From an unicellular cyanobacterium SU2 (GTDB lineage: Bacteria > Cyanobacteriota > Cyanobacteriia > Cyanobacteriales > Microcystaceae): 38,165 bases of DNA. Where the stretch lies: contig NEED01000074.1 of assembly GCA_002110465.1 (NCBI GenBank), forward strand, positions 1 to 38,165, written 5' to 3'. The notes under the pieces are model-generated. The model searched no databases and had not been told where the DNA came from. It saw nothing but the letters and a program-made list of their open reading frames with translations. Position numbers and translations under genes: made by a program. Shown piece after piece: positions 1 through 10,600 of this stretch (its first letter is position 1; each line of letters starts with the position of its first letter).

Positions 1-3000
1 ATGTTTCACTAACTGTGGAATTTCCATCGGTTACTTCTACGGTTAGGTCATAGCTGGTTATCCCTGATTCAAAGTCAATATAATTAGCTCCTGCTTCGGT
101 TAGAGTAATTCGTCCATTACTGCTATCTATGGCAAATATTGGGTTATTATTGCTATCAGTCGGGGGAGATACTAGGGAATAGGTTAATGTATCTCTATCA
201 CTGTCACTAGCTTTTGCTATGGTGATTAAGCTATTGGGTAGGGCATTTTCTGCTAGGTTAACATCAGCAATAGATTCTAATGTCGGTGCTTGATTATTCT
301 CAAAATAGATGATCCTGCCTCGAGCATTACCTCCAAAACCGTCTTGATTACCTATAAAAGCATCTAGGTCCCCATCTCCATCAATATCTACCAAATCGGG
401 ATGGGAATTATTTCCTACATCGGTTAATCCAAAGGGGTTGGTCTCAGGAGCAGCAAAACGGGGACTGGTCGGACTTCCTGTATTTTCCAGAAACCAAGTC
501 TCGCCATAATTGTTACCGATAAAAACATCTAGGTCTCCATCTCCCTCAATATCTACAAAAGAGGAAGTGCCAGCAATATCTCCCACATCTATAAACCTCC
601 CAAAGGGATGGGTTCTTGAATTCGTACTGGGAATAGGAGCGGCAAAACTGGGACTACTTCCATCCCCTGTATTTTGAAAATATAAGATATCGCCATAATA
701 CCGACTCACAAAAGCATCCAAGTCTCCATCCCCATCTATGTCTACCAAGCTGGGGCTTGAAAGCTGTCCCACACCAGTTAAACCGAAGGGGTTAGTAATA
801 CGAGAGGCAAAAGCCGGACTGGTGGAGTTTCCTGTATTTTCATAAAATAGGGTATTGCCGTCTTGATTACCCACAAAAGCATCCAGGTCTCCATCCCCAT
901 CTATGTCTACCAAGCTGGGTATTGAATTCCCTCCCACATCAGTTAAACCGAAGGGGTTGGTCTCAGGGGTAGCAAAAGACGGATTTGTGGGGCTTCCTGT
1001 ATTTTCATAAAATAGGGTATTGCCGTCTTGATTACCCACAAAAGCATCGAGGTCTCCATCCCCATCTATATCGACCAAACGGGGACTGGCAAAAGAGCCC
1101 ACATTATCTAAACCGAAGGGGTTGGTACTTGCTGTTAAAAAGTTAGGATTTTCTTCAACAATATCTGTCAAATTGATGGTAAATGTTTCACTAACTGTGG
1201 AATTTCCATCGGTTACTTCTACGGTTAGGTCATAGCTGGTTATCCCTGATTCAAAGTCAATATAATTAGCTCCTGCTTCGGTTAGAGTAATTCGTCCATT
1301 ACTGCTATCAATAGCAAATAAAGGGTTAGTGTCATCAGTTGGGGGATTGTCTAAGGAATAGGTTAATGTATCTCCATTACTGTCACTAGCTGCCGCTATG
1401 GTGATTAAGCTATTCGGTAGGGCGTTTTCGGGTAGGTTGACATCGGCTATAGATTCAAATGTCGGTGCTGGATTATTCTCAAAATATAGGGTATCTCCAT
1501 ACTTCTCACCGACAAAAGCATCGAGGTCTCCATCCCCATCTATATCGACAAAACTGGGACTGACATAATCTCCCACATCGGTTAAACCAAAGGGGTTGGT
1601 AATACGAGCAGCAAACTGGGGATTAGTTGCATTCCCTGTATTCTCAAAATACAGGGTATTTCCATAAAATTCACCCACAAAAGCATCGAGGTCTCCATCC
1701 CCATCTATATCGACAAAACTGGGACTGGACACAGAACCCACATCGGTTAAACCAAAGGGGTTGGTAATACGAGCAGCAAACTGGGGATTAGTTGCATTCC
1801 CTGTATTCTCAAAATACAGGGTATCACCCTCAACGTTACCCACAAAAGCATCGAGGTCTCCATCCCCATCTATGTCTACCAAGCTGGGACTGGCCCAATC
1901 TCCCACATTATCTAAACCAAAGGGGTTGGTAATACGAGCAGCAAACTGGGGATTAGTTGCATTCCCTGTATTCTCAAAATACAGGGTCTTTCCAAAACGT
2001 TCACCCACAAAAGCATCGAGATCTCCATCCCCATCTATATCGACAAAACGGGGACTCGCAAAAGAACCCACATTAGTTAAACCGAAGGGGTTGGTAGTAG
2101 GGGCAGCAAAAGAAGGACTGGTGGAGCTTCCTGTATTCTCAAAATACAGGGTATTTCCCTGACTGTTGCCCACAAAAGCATCTAGGTCTCCATCCCCATC
2201 TATGTCTACCAAGCTGGGGCTTGAAAGCTGTCCCACATCAGTTAAACCGAAGGGGTTGGTACTAGCAGTAAGAAAGTTGGGTTCTCCTTCAAATATATCC
2301 GTTAGATTGATGGTGAAAGTTTGACTATCAGTCGAACTACCATCGCTTACTTCTACGGTTAGCTCGTAACTGCTTTGTGATTCAAAATCAATAGAATTAG
2401 ATCCTGCTTCGGTTAGGGTAATTTCTCCACTACTGCTATCAATAGCAAATAAAGGGTTAGTGCCATTAGTAGGAGGTGAGTCTAAGGAATAGGTTAATGT
2501 ATCTCCATCACTGTCACTAGCTGCGGCTATGGTGATTAAGTTATTCGGTAGGGCATTTTCTGCTAGGTTGACATTGGCTATAGATTCTAATATTGGTGAT
2601 TGATTATTCTCAAAATATAGGGTATTGCCGTCACTATTACCCACAAAAGCATCTAGGTCTCCATCCCCATCAAGGTCAACAAAGCTAGAAATGCCATTAG
2701 AACCCACATCAGTTAAACCGAAGGGGTTGGTAATACGGGTAGCAAAAGCGGGATTGGTGGTATTTCCTGTATTCTCAAAATAGAAGATATTGCCACTACT
2801 ATTACCCACAAAAGCATCTAGGTCTCCATCCCCATCTATGTCTACCAAGCTGGGGCTTGAAAGCTGTCCCACACCAGTTAAACCGAAGGGGTTGGTCGTA
2901 GAGGTAGCAAAACTGGGACTAGAGGCATTCCCCGTATTCTCAAAATAGAAGATATTGCCACTACTATTACCCACAAAAGCATCGAGGTCTCCATCCCCAT

Positions 3001-3427
3001 CAATATCCCCCAAACTGGGACTGGCCAAAGAACCCACGTCAGTTAAACCGAAGGGGTTGGTCGTAGAGGTAGCAAAACTGGGACTAGAGGCATTCCCCGT
3101 ATTCTCAAAATAGAAGATATTGCCACTACTATTACCCACAAAAGCATCTAGGTCTCCATCCCCATCAATATCCCCCAAACTGGGGCTTGAAAGCTGTCCC
3201 ACATCAGTTAAACCGAAGGGGTTGGTCGTAGAGGTAGCAAAACTGGGACTAGAGGCATTCCCCGTATTCTCAAAATAGAAGATATTGCCATCACGGTTAC
3301 CCACAAAAGCATCCAGGTCTCCATCCCCATCTATGTCTACCAAGATGGGACTGGTATCAGAAACTACATCAGTTAAACCGAAGGGGTTGGTACTGGGGGT
3401 TAAAAAGTTGGGGTTAGAGTTAGACAT
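1..3427 (-). CDS. Giant FG-GAP/VCBS and cadherin repeat protein, N-terminal part (runs off left edge)
   Basis: An open frame runs from an ATG at 3427 to the left edge with no stop in the parts I translated, giving about 1142 residues without a C-terminus. It begins MSNSNPNFLTPSTNPFGL with no signal peptide and goes straight into FG-GAP/VCBS units of about 55 residues. Each unit has a calcium-loop core DIDGDGDLDAFVGN followed by an IFYFENTGN strand. Five units precede a cadherin-like domain of about 100 residues (NALPNSL and VTDGNSTV-type strands), and this 5+1 block is seen three times. In FG-GAP proteins the DxDGDGxxD loops bind calcium and the units form beta-propeller blades; a secreted adhesive or matrix role is inferred. 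Export by a type I system is likely but the C-terminal signal is outside the window. No clear Shine-Dalgarno is visible. The repeats make the DNA prone to recombination and misassembly. Confidence 0.85.
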   Translation of the reverse strand, partial: MSNSNPNFLTPSTNPFGLTDVVSDTSPILVDIDGDGDLDAFVGNRDGNIFYFENTGNASSPSFATSTTNPFGLTDVGQLSSPSLGDIDGDGDLDAFVGNSSGNIFYFENTGNASSPSFATSTTNPFGLTDVGSLASPSLGDIDGDGDLDAFVGNSSGNIFYFENTGNASSPSFATSTTNPFGLTGVGQLSSPSLVDIDGDGDLDAFVGNSSGNIFYFENTGNTTNPAFATRITNPFGLTDVGSNGISSFVDLDGDGDLDAFVGNSDGNTLYFENNQSPILESIANVNLAENALPNNLITIAAASDSDGDTLTYSLDSPPTNGTNPLFAIDSSSGEITLTEAGSNSIDFESQSSYELTVEVSDGSSTDSQTFTINLTDIFEGEPNFLTASTNPFGLTDVGQLSSPSLVDIDGDGDLDAFVGNSQGNTLYFENTGSSTSPSFAAPTTNPFGLTNVGSFASPRFVDIDGDGDLDAFVGERFGKTLYFENTGNATNPQFAARITNPFGLDNVGDWASPSLVDIDGDGDLDAFVGNVEGDTLYFENTGNATNPQFAARITNPFGLTDVGSVSSPSFVDIDGDGDLDAFVGEFYGNTLYFENTGNATNPQFAARITNPFGLTDVGDYVSPSFVDIDGDGDLDAFVGEKYGDTLYFENNPAPTFESIADVNLPENALPNSLITIAAASDSNGDTLTYSLDNPPTDDTNPLFAIDSSNGRITLTEAGANYIDFESGITSYDLTVEVTDGNSTVSETFTINLTDIVEENPNFLTASTNPFGLDNVGSFASPRLVDIDGDGDLDAFVGNQDGNTLFYENTGSPTNPSFATPETNPFGLTDVGGNSIPSLVDIDGDGDLDAFVGNQDGNTLFYENTGNSTSPAFASRITNPFGLTGVGQLSSPSLVDIDGDGDLDAFVSRYYGDILYFQNTGDGSSPSFAAPIPSTNSRTHPFGRFIDVGDIAGTSSFVDIEGDGDLDVFIGNNYGETWFLENTGSPTSPRFAAPETNPFGLTDVGNNSHPDLVDIDGDGDLDAFIGNQDGFGGNARGRIIYFENNQAPTLESIADVNLAENALPNSLITIAKASDSDRDTLTYSLVSPPTDSNNNPIFAIDSSNGRITLTEAGANYIDFESGITSYDLTVEVTDGNSTVSET
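2620..3400 (-). repeat. 165-bp tandem repeats (55-aa FG-GAP units) in gene 1
   Basis: The five FG-GAP units nearest the N-terminus repeat with an exact period of 165 bp. For example, the word ggtcgtagaggtagcaaaac starts at 2894, 3059 and 3224, and the flanking 80-90 bases are nearly identical. Similar five-unit blocks lie at about 1500-2270 and 340-1130. The low divergence between neighbouring units points to recent expansion or gene conversion. Confidence 0.85.
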
Positions 3428-3446
3428 AGATATTTTTCATAAATAT

Positions 3447-3511
3447 AATTACTAACCTTATACAAAATTTAAGTTAATCTTTAGCTAAAGAAATATTATA
3501 GATAGGTTAAG
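3447..3511 (-). repeat. Left copy of 65-bp imperfect inverted repeat flanking the giant-gene array
   Basis: Read on the minus strand, this stretch matches the plus strand at 30431-30495 at about 80 percent over 65-70 bp. Both contain cttaa(t/c)ctatc near one end and attaacttaaatt followed by gttagtaattat at the other. This copy reads toward the start of gene 1 and overlaps the last codons of the IS1-like remnant, so the IS1 fragment was probably truncated at this junction. Confidence 0.65.
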
Positions 3512-4041
3512 AGACTGTATTTATTATTTTTGTGGTCAACGAATGACCATAATTCATCACATTCAATTATCAATTTTACTTTAGGCTTATCTAAAACCTT
3601 GACTTGGCGAGGTACTTGCTCAAATTTCTTATTAATATAGTTTTGTAACCATCGCCATGAAACTCCAACGACTCTTGCAATACCTCTTAAAGAAATTCTC
3701 TCAAGAAGTAACTTGTCAATCAGTTCTTTTTGTTGCTGAGTAATCCATATTTTAGTTGAGTTCTTGACAAAATGATGACCACAATCTTGACAGCCATATT
3801 TAGGCTTTTTGTTATGAATACTTCCATTTTTCGTCAACCGATTTGAACCACAGTTAGGACAAGAATCTTCAAGCTTTTTCAAAGGCAATACTATGAGTAA
3901 AAAGAAAAGAGTATTTAACAAGTTCAACATTAATAAAAAAAGAGAAAAATGAAATTTATGATGGGATATAAGCTTATTATAACTGAATCCAACTAATCCT
4001 CGCTCCTCTCCTCTTCTAGTTAATACAAATAAACTACCCAA
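3496..4041 (-). pseudogene. IS1-family transposase, C-terminally truncated
   Basis: The frame encodes the InsA-like zinc ribbon of IS1 transposases (CPNCGSNRLTKNG then YGCQDCGHHFV, two CxxC pairs), a helix-turn-helix stretch (ERISLRGIARVVGVSWRWL) and the start of the catalytic domain with the first acidic residue (ECDELWSFV). It stops only about 16 residues after that motif, so the rest of the catalytic domain is missing; single-ORF IS1 transposases are normally longer. The first roughly 55 residues of the open frame are hydrophobic or low in similarity and probably lie upstream of the true start. The protein cannot be an active transposase. The element's 5' end appears to lie near 4068. Confidence 0.75.
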
Positions 4042-4068
4042 AATTCTTTCACTACATGGGAATCACTA
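3499..4068 (-). mobile_element. IS1-like element remnant (5' part)
   Basis: The remnant contains the truncated IS1 transposase. Its probable left end, read on the minus strand, is GGTAGTGATTCCCATG starting at 4068, directly next to the IS630-like coding remnant that begins at 4069. This suggests IS1 inserted into the IS630-like transposase and later lost its 3' half. The end assignment is inferred from the junction, not from a matching second end. Confidence 0.5.
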
Positions 4069-4444
4069 CCGAATCTTGTTTATAAAAACTTTGCTAAAGA
4101 TGTAGGAATTTCCGAAAAGAAAAAGGTCTTACTCATAGAAGATAATGCGGGATGGCATCACAGCAAAAAAGGGGAAATTCCTGAAGGACTTTTGGTGGAT
4201 TATTTACCGCCATATTCCCCAGAACTACAACCGGCAGAAAGCGCACCGCCCCGTCTGAGGTTCCCTCAGACATAGGGACGGAGCAAGCAGACTATGGACT
4301 TTAGTCGATGAACCGTTAGTTAACGAGCATTTTGACACAATTGATGAAATTGAAGAAATTCTGGTAAAGCGTTGTAATGTTCTTAGTGACATGAAGGAAG
4401 AAATTAGAAATTTAACTCATTATCATTGGCTACAATTTTCCTAA
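4069..4444 (+). pseudogene. IS630-family transposase, C-terminal fragment, disrupted
   Basis: The translation reads NLVYKNFAKDVGISEKKK, VLLIEDNAGWHHSKKG, DYLPPYSPELQPAE and, after an interruption, RLWTLVDEPLVNEHF, with a stop near 4444. The D in EDNAGWHHS and the E in LQPAERLW are the second and third acidic residues of IS630/DDE_3 transposases. The 5' portion, with the first catalytic Asp, is absent at the junction with the IS1 remnant. A 49-bp insertion after LQPAE shifts the frame and brings a TAG stop. The gene is therefore dead at least twice over. Confidence 0.8.
4242..4290 (+). repeat. 49-bp GC-rich hairpin insertion in the IS630-like pseudogene
   Basis: The uninterrupted reading would be gcagaaag joined to actatggac (AERLW); 49 extra bases sit between them. 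The insert holds gtctgaggttccctcagac, an 8-bp stem with a 3-base loop, and an outer ccgtc/gacgg pairing. It is much richer in GC than its surroundings. It looks like a small dispersed palindromic element, but its family and any target duplication could not be established. Confidence 0.6.
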
Positions 4445-4588
4445 ATGGTTAGGCAGGTATGGCAATCGGATTTAGTATCAGTTCAGGGTACTTATAGTTT
4501 TCTCTCTATCATCCCCTGGATATCCATACGCTCCTATTTTCTAGAAGTTCCTGACATCAACGAATCGCACCTACTCAAACCCCTACAA
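4445..4588. other. Non-coding gap in IS debris
   Basis: No convincing gene is seen here. A short open frame crosses the stretch but has no recognisable features. The DNA is probably the outer end of the IS630-like remnant plus unidentified sequence. Confidence 0.4.
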
Positions 4589-4635
4589 AGGCGGTTTTGG
4601 CCGCATAAATTTTTGAGTAATTTTTTCAGCAAAAC
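4589..4635 (+). mobile_element. End of an IS5-type element, abutting the gene 2 stop codon
   Basis: The words ttttggccgcataaatttt and ttttttcagcaaaac closely match the right end of the complete element at 33330-33370 (ttttggccgcataaatttc, then ctttttcagcaaacc). The remnant stops exactly where CTAACTAAAAATG, the 3' end of gene 2, begins. CTAA fits the YTAR-type target expected for IS5-like insertions. The body of the element, which should lie to the left, has been lost. Confidence 0.65.
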
Positions 4636-7600
4636 CTAACTAAAAATGAAATCATTTTTATCAATTTGAGCAGGAGTTACACCTTCTAAAGTAACCAGGG
4701 GGAGTTGGTAGTCAGGTAACAATTGACCATAGGGGGAAACAGATATTCGAGAGTCATTACTACCAATAGCAGTGACATTGACTAAATCTTCAAAAGGATT
4801 TTCCCCTAAAATTGTGTCAAAGTCGTATCCAAAAGAAGTGTAGGAATTATAGAGGGGTTTCAAGTCAATTAAATCGTCATTATTGGCATTGAAATCGGTG
4901 ATAATATCACCAAATTCATTAATTTTTTCATAGATGAAAGTATCCTTACCCCCAAGTCCAGTAATTACTTCCCCACCAATTCCACTATTAATCAAATCAT
5001 CTCCTTGAGTACCAGTTACATCGAAATCACGGTCATCAATCAAATTAACAGTAAAGGTTTTTTCAACACTCAGTCCACCGCTATCGGTACTTTCAACAAG
5101 AATATCTAAATCAGGATCACTCTCAAAATCGAGTTGACTCGTATCTGCTACTTGTAACTCATCCCCAACAATTTTAAACCGACCTTGGGCATCATCTAAA
5201 AGGGTGTAGGTATGGCTATCTCCTACATCCGGATCAATCGTGCTTAATCGACCAATTAAAGTATTATCTGGAGCATTTTCTGTAACGAAGAGATTAGTAA
5301 TGCTAATGTCATCAGGAACATTATTTATATTAGCAAAAGTAGCAAGAGCGGAAATAATGCCATTAACAAGTCCATCATTATCGCTGTCTTGTCCATCAAC
5401 TAAATGTACACGGACTTGATCGGTTAAACCATTACCATCACTATCAATAAACTCGGCTCCAGTTTCTCCATCGTACTCAAAGTTTGACCATGTTTGACTG
5501 TCGAAATCAAATTTGAAGTAACTATTCACTTTCGCCGATTCTGGGACTTCTAAGGTGACAATCACAGGGTTTTTATCTAGGGGGGTCGTTAACTTATAGT
5601 CAAAGCTAACCAAAGAAGTTATGCTCTTATTTTCTAATTCAATTAAGGGTAGAGGAAGAATATCCCAACTGCGAATCTGACTATCAGTTTCAGAGACAGC
5701 TTTTACTTCTATTTCTTGAGCTAAATCAGTTCGACTACCAAAGTGTTCAACGCTTAAACCGATGTCAACTGATTTACCAGTGTTAATTTCATTATCAATT
5801 AAATCAACAGTAACAGTTTTCTGAGCTTCTTCAGCTTCAAAAACAGTGAATCCTCCTACATGATGATAGTGAATTCCTGCTTTTCCTGTACTATCAACCG
5901 TGTGGTATTTCACGACTAAAGGTTCTGATAAATCACCAGTGCGAGTGATAACAAATTCAATTTCGCCTTCAGATTCAGAAACAATTGATCTAGGAATAGA
6001 TAAATAAGTCGGTTGAATAGCAAATTCCGTGGTTTCTACTTCTTCTTCCTCTGAGTCTGTTACGTTTGTTAAACTGATATCTGTAGTTGTAGCTTCCAAA
6101 GCATTGAAACTATTAGTAACCAGACTACTTGTTGTTGTCGCCGCGGTAATTTCTAAATTTGTATCAAGGAGAATCTCTAAATTACCATCTCTATAAACAT
6201 TATAGAGAACATCATTAATGATTGTAGACTCTAGGGTTACATTTTTAGGAAAAGCAACTATATCTTCACTATCTCCAGTAATCGTAATGGTATTAGAAGT
6301 ATCAGAGAGTTTAAGTAACCAAATGGTTTCTGGTAAAGTTAAGGTATTACTACCATAATCGCTTAAGTCTATGGCTTCTATTCCTTCTATTTTGCCTGAT
6401 GCGATTAAATCTTCGAGAGCGAAATCTTGATCGGTATAGCCGGCGAAAACTAAAGTATCGTTCCCATCTCCACCATCAACTTTTGTGAAATAGGTATCAG
6501 CAACAATCAAGACATCATCGCCTCGACTACTTTGAAGATAATCAGCACCACCATTACCTTTGATAATGTCATTACCACTAGCACCGATCATGTTTTCTCC
6601 TGTCGGAGTACCGATCATTACATCATTACCATCAAAAGTTCCATATTGATTGACGCTGGCGGTAAAATCTCCACCAAAGATAACAAAAGTAGGATCTTTA
6701 CCATTGTCATCTTTTGTCGAAATAATCACATCATCAAAGCCATCTCCGTCTATGTCTTCTCCACCATTAACTGATATTCCCGAATAGCTAGAGTCTAAAC
6801 CAGTTATTTTAAAGGCTAGATTGTCTGAAACTAGGTCATCAATATCTATGTTATTATTGCTATTGGCTTCGTCTTGGAAAGAACTATTCCCAAAAACAAC
6901 ATATATTACTCCAGTATTTAGAATATTTCCATCTAAATTTGTAGCATAAGGAGCAGCAATAATAAAATCATCAAAGCCATCTCCGTTGATATCTCCTCCA
7001 TTACTAACTGACGACCCCAACTCTGAAGTTGAAGCAGATTCATTATAAATTAGTGAATAAGTAGAAGGAAGATAATCAAATTGGCTAGAAGATTTAAACG
7101 TTGGATTATCCCAAAAACTTTGAGTTAATAAAGTTATAAAACTTGCGTTATCACCATAAAGACTCAGATCATCAAAGCCATCTCCGTTAATATCTCCAAT
7201 TCCTTCTACTACCGACTTTATGGTCTTAGTCTCACTATTACTAGAATCAAATGCAACAATTCCTTGAGAGTTAAAATTATTATTTATATGGCTTAAATTT
7301 AATTTTCCAAGATTAATATTCTCTCTTTTTTCTTCCCCAAGTACAATTACAGAAGCACGATTAATTCCATAACTATTCCCCCAACCAAAAGCTAAATCAT
7401 CAAAACCATCACCATTAACATCTCCTGCTTTAGTAACATTCGTTAAAGTTCCACCAGTGGTAGTAATGATCAACCCTTGATCTTCAGTAAGATCATTGAA
7501 GTCATCAGGAATCGTCCCATTACTGTTTCCATAGACAACATAAACATAGTTATTTCTATAAGTATTGGCAATGACAGCAAAATCTTCGAGTCCATCGCCG

Positions 7601-10600
7601 TTAAAGTCTCCGAGAGGGCTTATATCTCCTAGCGTTAACTCATCCCCTACATTCCCATTATAAGTTGCTACGGCCACACTGGTAGAATAAGCACTATTGC
7701 TTAGTGTTTTCACACTATTACGAAATACTTCACCACCATTGTTAATGTAAATTACATTGTTGTCACCATTATTGGCAGCAAATAAGTCAAGATCTCCATC
7801 TCCTTCTATATCCCCAAAAGCTAAACCATAAGTATTGTAATCCTTACCATCATTTTTGTCTTCGGGAAATTTGCCCGTACCATCGCCTGTCCAACTCCGA
7901 TTAACATTACTATTAGCAATCCCAGCGATAAAATCGATGTTCCCGTCTCCATTAAAATCGTCTACAGCGATCGCTTTTGTATCTTTCTCATTATCTTCTT
8001 CGTCGTCGTCAGAAAGTCCCCAATCTTGTAGGGTAAAAGTTTTATCTTTGTTATTTAACCAAGATTCATCAGGTTCCCCCTCATCATTACCAACAATTAC
8101 ATCTAAATAATTGTCCCCATTAAGATCAACTAATTCAACAGCTCGACTGTTTCTACTATCATTACTATTCCAAGGATTAGAAAAGTTAGCACTTCCATCG
8201 TTAATCCAGAGGCGATTAGACTGATCATTATTTGCAATAAAGGCATCGATATCTCCATCGTTATCGACATCACCTAAACTGACATCACGGCTTTTCTTTC
8301 TTTGATTATCATCAAAAAGTCCTTGAGAAAAACCACCATCACCATCATTAAGCCAGACAGTATTTTTAGAACCGCTATTGTCACCTCCATTATCATTGGC
8401 AACAAAGGCATCTATATCTCCATCATTATCTAAATCCGCTAAATCCACACCCCTGCTGTTTCCAGAACCCAAACTTTGTTTAGTATTAACAAACTTTCCA
8501 TTTTCGTTTCTGAAAACTTGATTCCCTTTACCATCTCCATTAGCAACAAAAGCATCCATATCTCCGTCGCCATCTAAGTCAGCTAGGGCTACATCATAGC
8601 TGTTATAATTATTAGAAATAGATTGAGTTAAGGTAAAATTGCCATTCCCATCATTAAAATAAATTTTGTGATCATCCTCATAATTAGCAAAAAACACAAA
8701 TTCAACTAATTCACTGTAACTATTATTAGAATTAGGATTAGTAATTGTTGATGAACTACTTTCAGACAGTTCTGAATCTCCACCAAAAATAACTTTTAAA
8801 TTAGTATCATCTTGAACAAGAAAATCATCAAAACCATCACCATCAAAATCTCCTACTATATTCCCGGCTGTAGCTTTGATGGAGCTTTGATTTGTTTGAG
8901 GTAAGGTATCAAAACCAACTGCTTCAGCTTTAATCAACTCATCGCTACTTTCTCCTAAGTCCACTACAGCATATTGTTGACTTTCGCTTTCATCTAAGCT
9001 ATCAATGCGTAGGAGATCAGCAAAACCATCACCATTAATATCGCCTAAATCAGCTACATTAGTTATAGAATAAGCGTCAGTTGAATTACTTTCAATAAAG
9101 TAACCATTATCAGCTTGTAGAGTGTTAAGTTTGAGACTGCCATCTTCTTCTAACCAAGGATGTCCGAAAACTATATATGTTTCTTTTGCTTGAGGCGCAC
9201 TGACAACAAAATCATCAACACTATCTCCATTGACATCTCCAACTCCAGAAACCGCTTTCCCTGAGAAGTTTTGAGGAATACCACCTGTTAAGACAAGAGC
9301 ATTATTTTGAGCAGAACTAGTTAAATCAACCTCTCCTGTCAAATTAGTATCCCCAAAAACTACGTTGCTTTGTCCTGCACTATATCCAGCAAAAGGTGAC
9401 GCGATAATTAAATCCTCGATATTATCATTATCCACATCTCCAGCAGAGGCGATCGCTTTTCCTGTTTGTCCTCTTTGATTGGAGTCCCCGTTAATCGTTA
9501 AATCACTTTCACTTGTTATATTAACCGATTCAGACTTTTTGCTTGAATCGCCGAAAATTGTATATACTGCACCTCTATTATTATTTGCTCCAGGCGCACC
9601 TATTGCTGCATCATCTAGTTTATCTCCGTTGATATCTATAAAAGAAACATCAAAACCACTAACTGTATTGCTATAACGATTGTCTGGATTGGCTGCTAAA
9701 GTAAAACCACTATCACTATTTAAGGTATCTGGGGTATAGTTACCAATATCGGTAGAGCCATAAATGATATAGGATCGACCTGTGTTTAGATAGAGGGTAT
9801 TCGAGGGTTGATTTTCGTTGATAGTATCACTAATACTCGAAAATGTATCTCCTACACCAGAAACCACATCTTCAGTGGGACGAGTATAAGTATAAGCTTG
9901 ATAATAGCCTGGCGCACCTATTAATATATCGCCAAAACCATCCCCGTTGAAATCAACTTGATTATCACTATCGCCATCGGAAATAGCTACGGAGAAACCT
10001 GCGCTGCTGCCGACATCTACTGTTGTTGGATTTGGTTCAACTCGATTATTAGCGATCGCCTTTGTAGTTGATCCTGCAAAAATTTGTTGTGGAGATGGAG
10101 TTTCTTTATCGCCATTAACTACATATACTCGTCCTATTGTATTACCACTGCTATCTTGGGATGCAGGCGCACCAACAACAATTTCATCTAACCCATCTCC
10201 ATCAATATTCCCTACTGCTACATCAAATCCAAATTCCTCACTATCATTCTCTCCCTCTACTTTGAAACCTGTTTCACTGGGACTACTACTAAGATTACTA
10301 AGATCGACATTATTGCCCGCATTAATTGCTTTACCATAGATTACATAAATTGCCCCCTTACCAGATTTAGGTGCCCCAATCACTAAATCATCGATCCCAT
10401 CACCATCGATATTTCCTGTGGCTAAACTGTAACCAACTCCAGCATTATCTAACCCACTAATCCAGATTCCATTAGAGGGAGAACTGCCGGCGGTAAGATT
10501 TTTGGCTGAGATTGTCCCAGTTAATACAAATACGCCTCCATTTTCTTCATTATAGCCTGGTACACCTAGTGAAACGTAACGCTCTCCATTCCCCAGTTCA

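Noticed and set aside
1761-2162. Plus-strand open frame of 133 codons with internal repeats
   Set aside because: It is the antisense shadow of the FG-GAP repeats of gene 1; its repetitiveness comes from the real minus-strand gene.
1-3427. CRISPR-like array because of regular repeats
   Set aside because: The repeats are in-frame coding units of 165 bp with gradual divergence, not short identical repeats with unique spacers.
4445-4639. Plus-strand 64-codon frame in IS debris
   Set aside because: It spans the IS5-end remnant and overlaps the gene 2 stop, with no domain or start signal.
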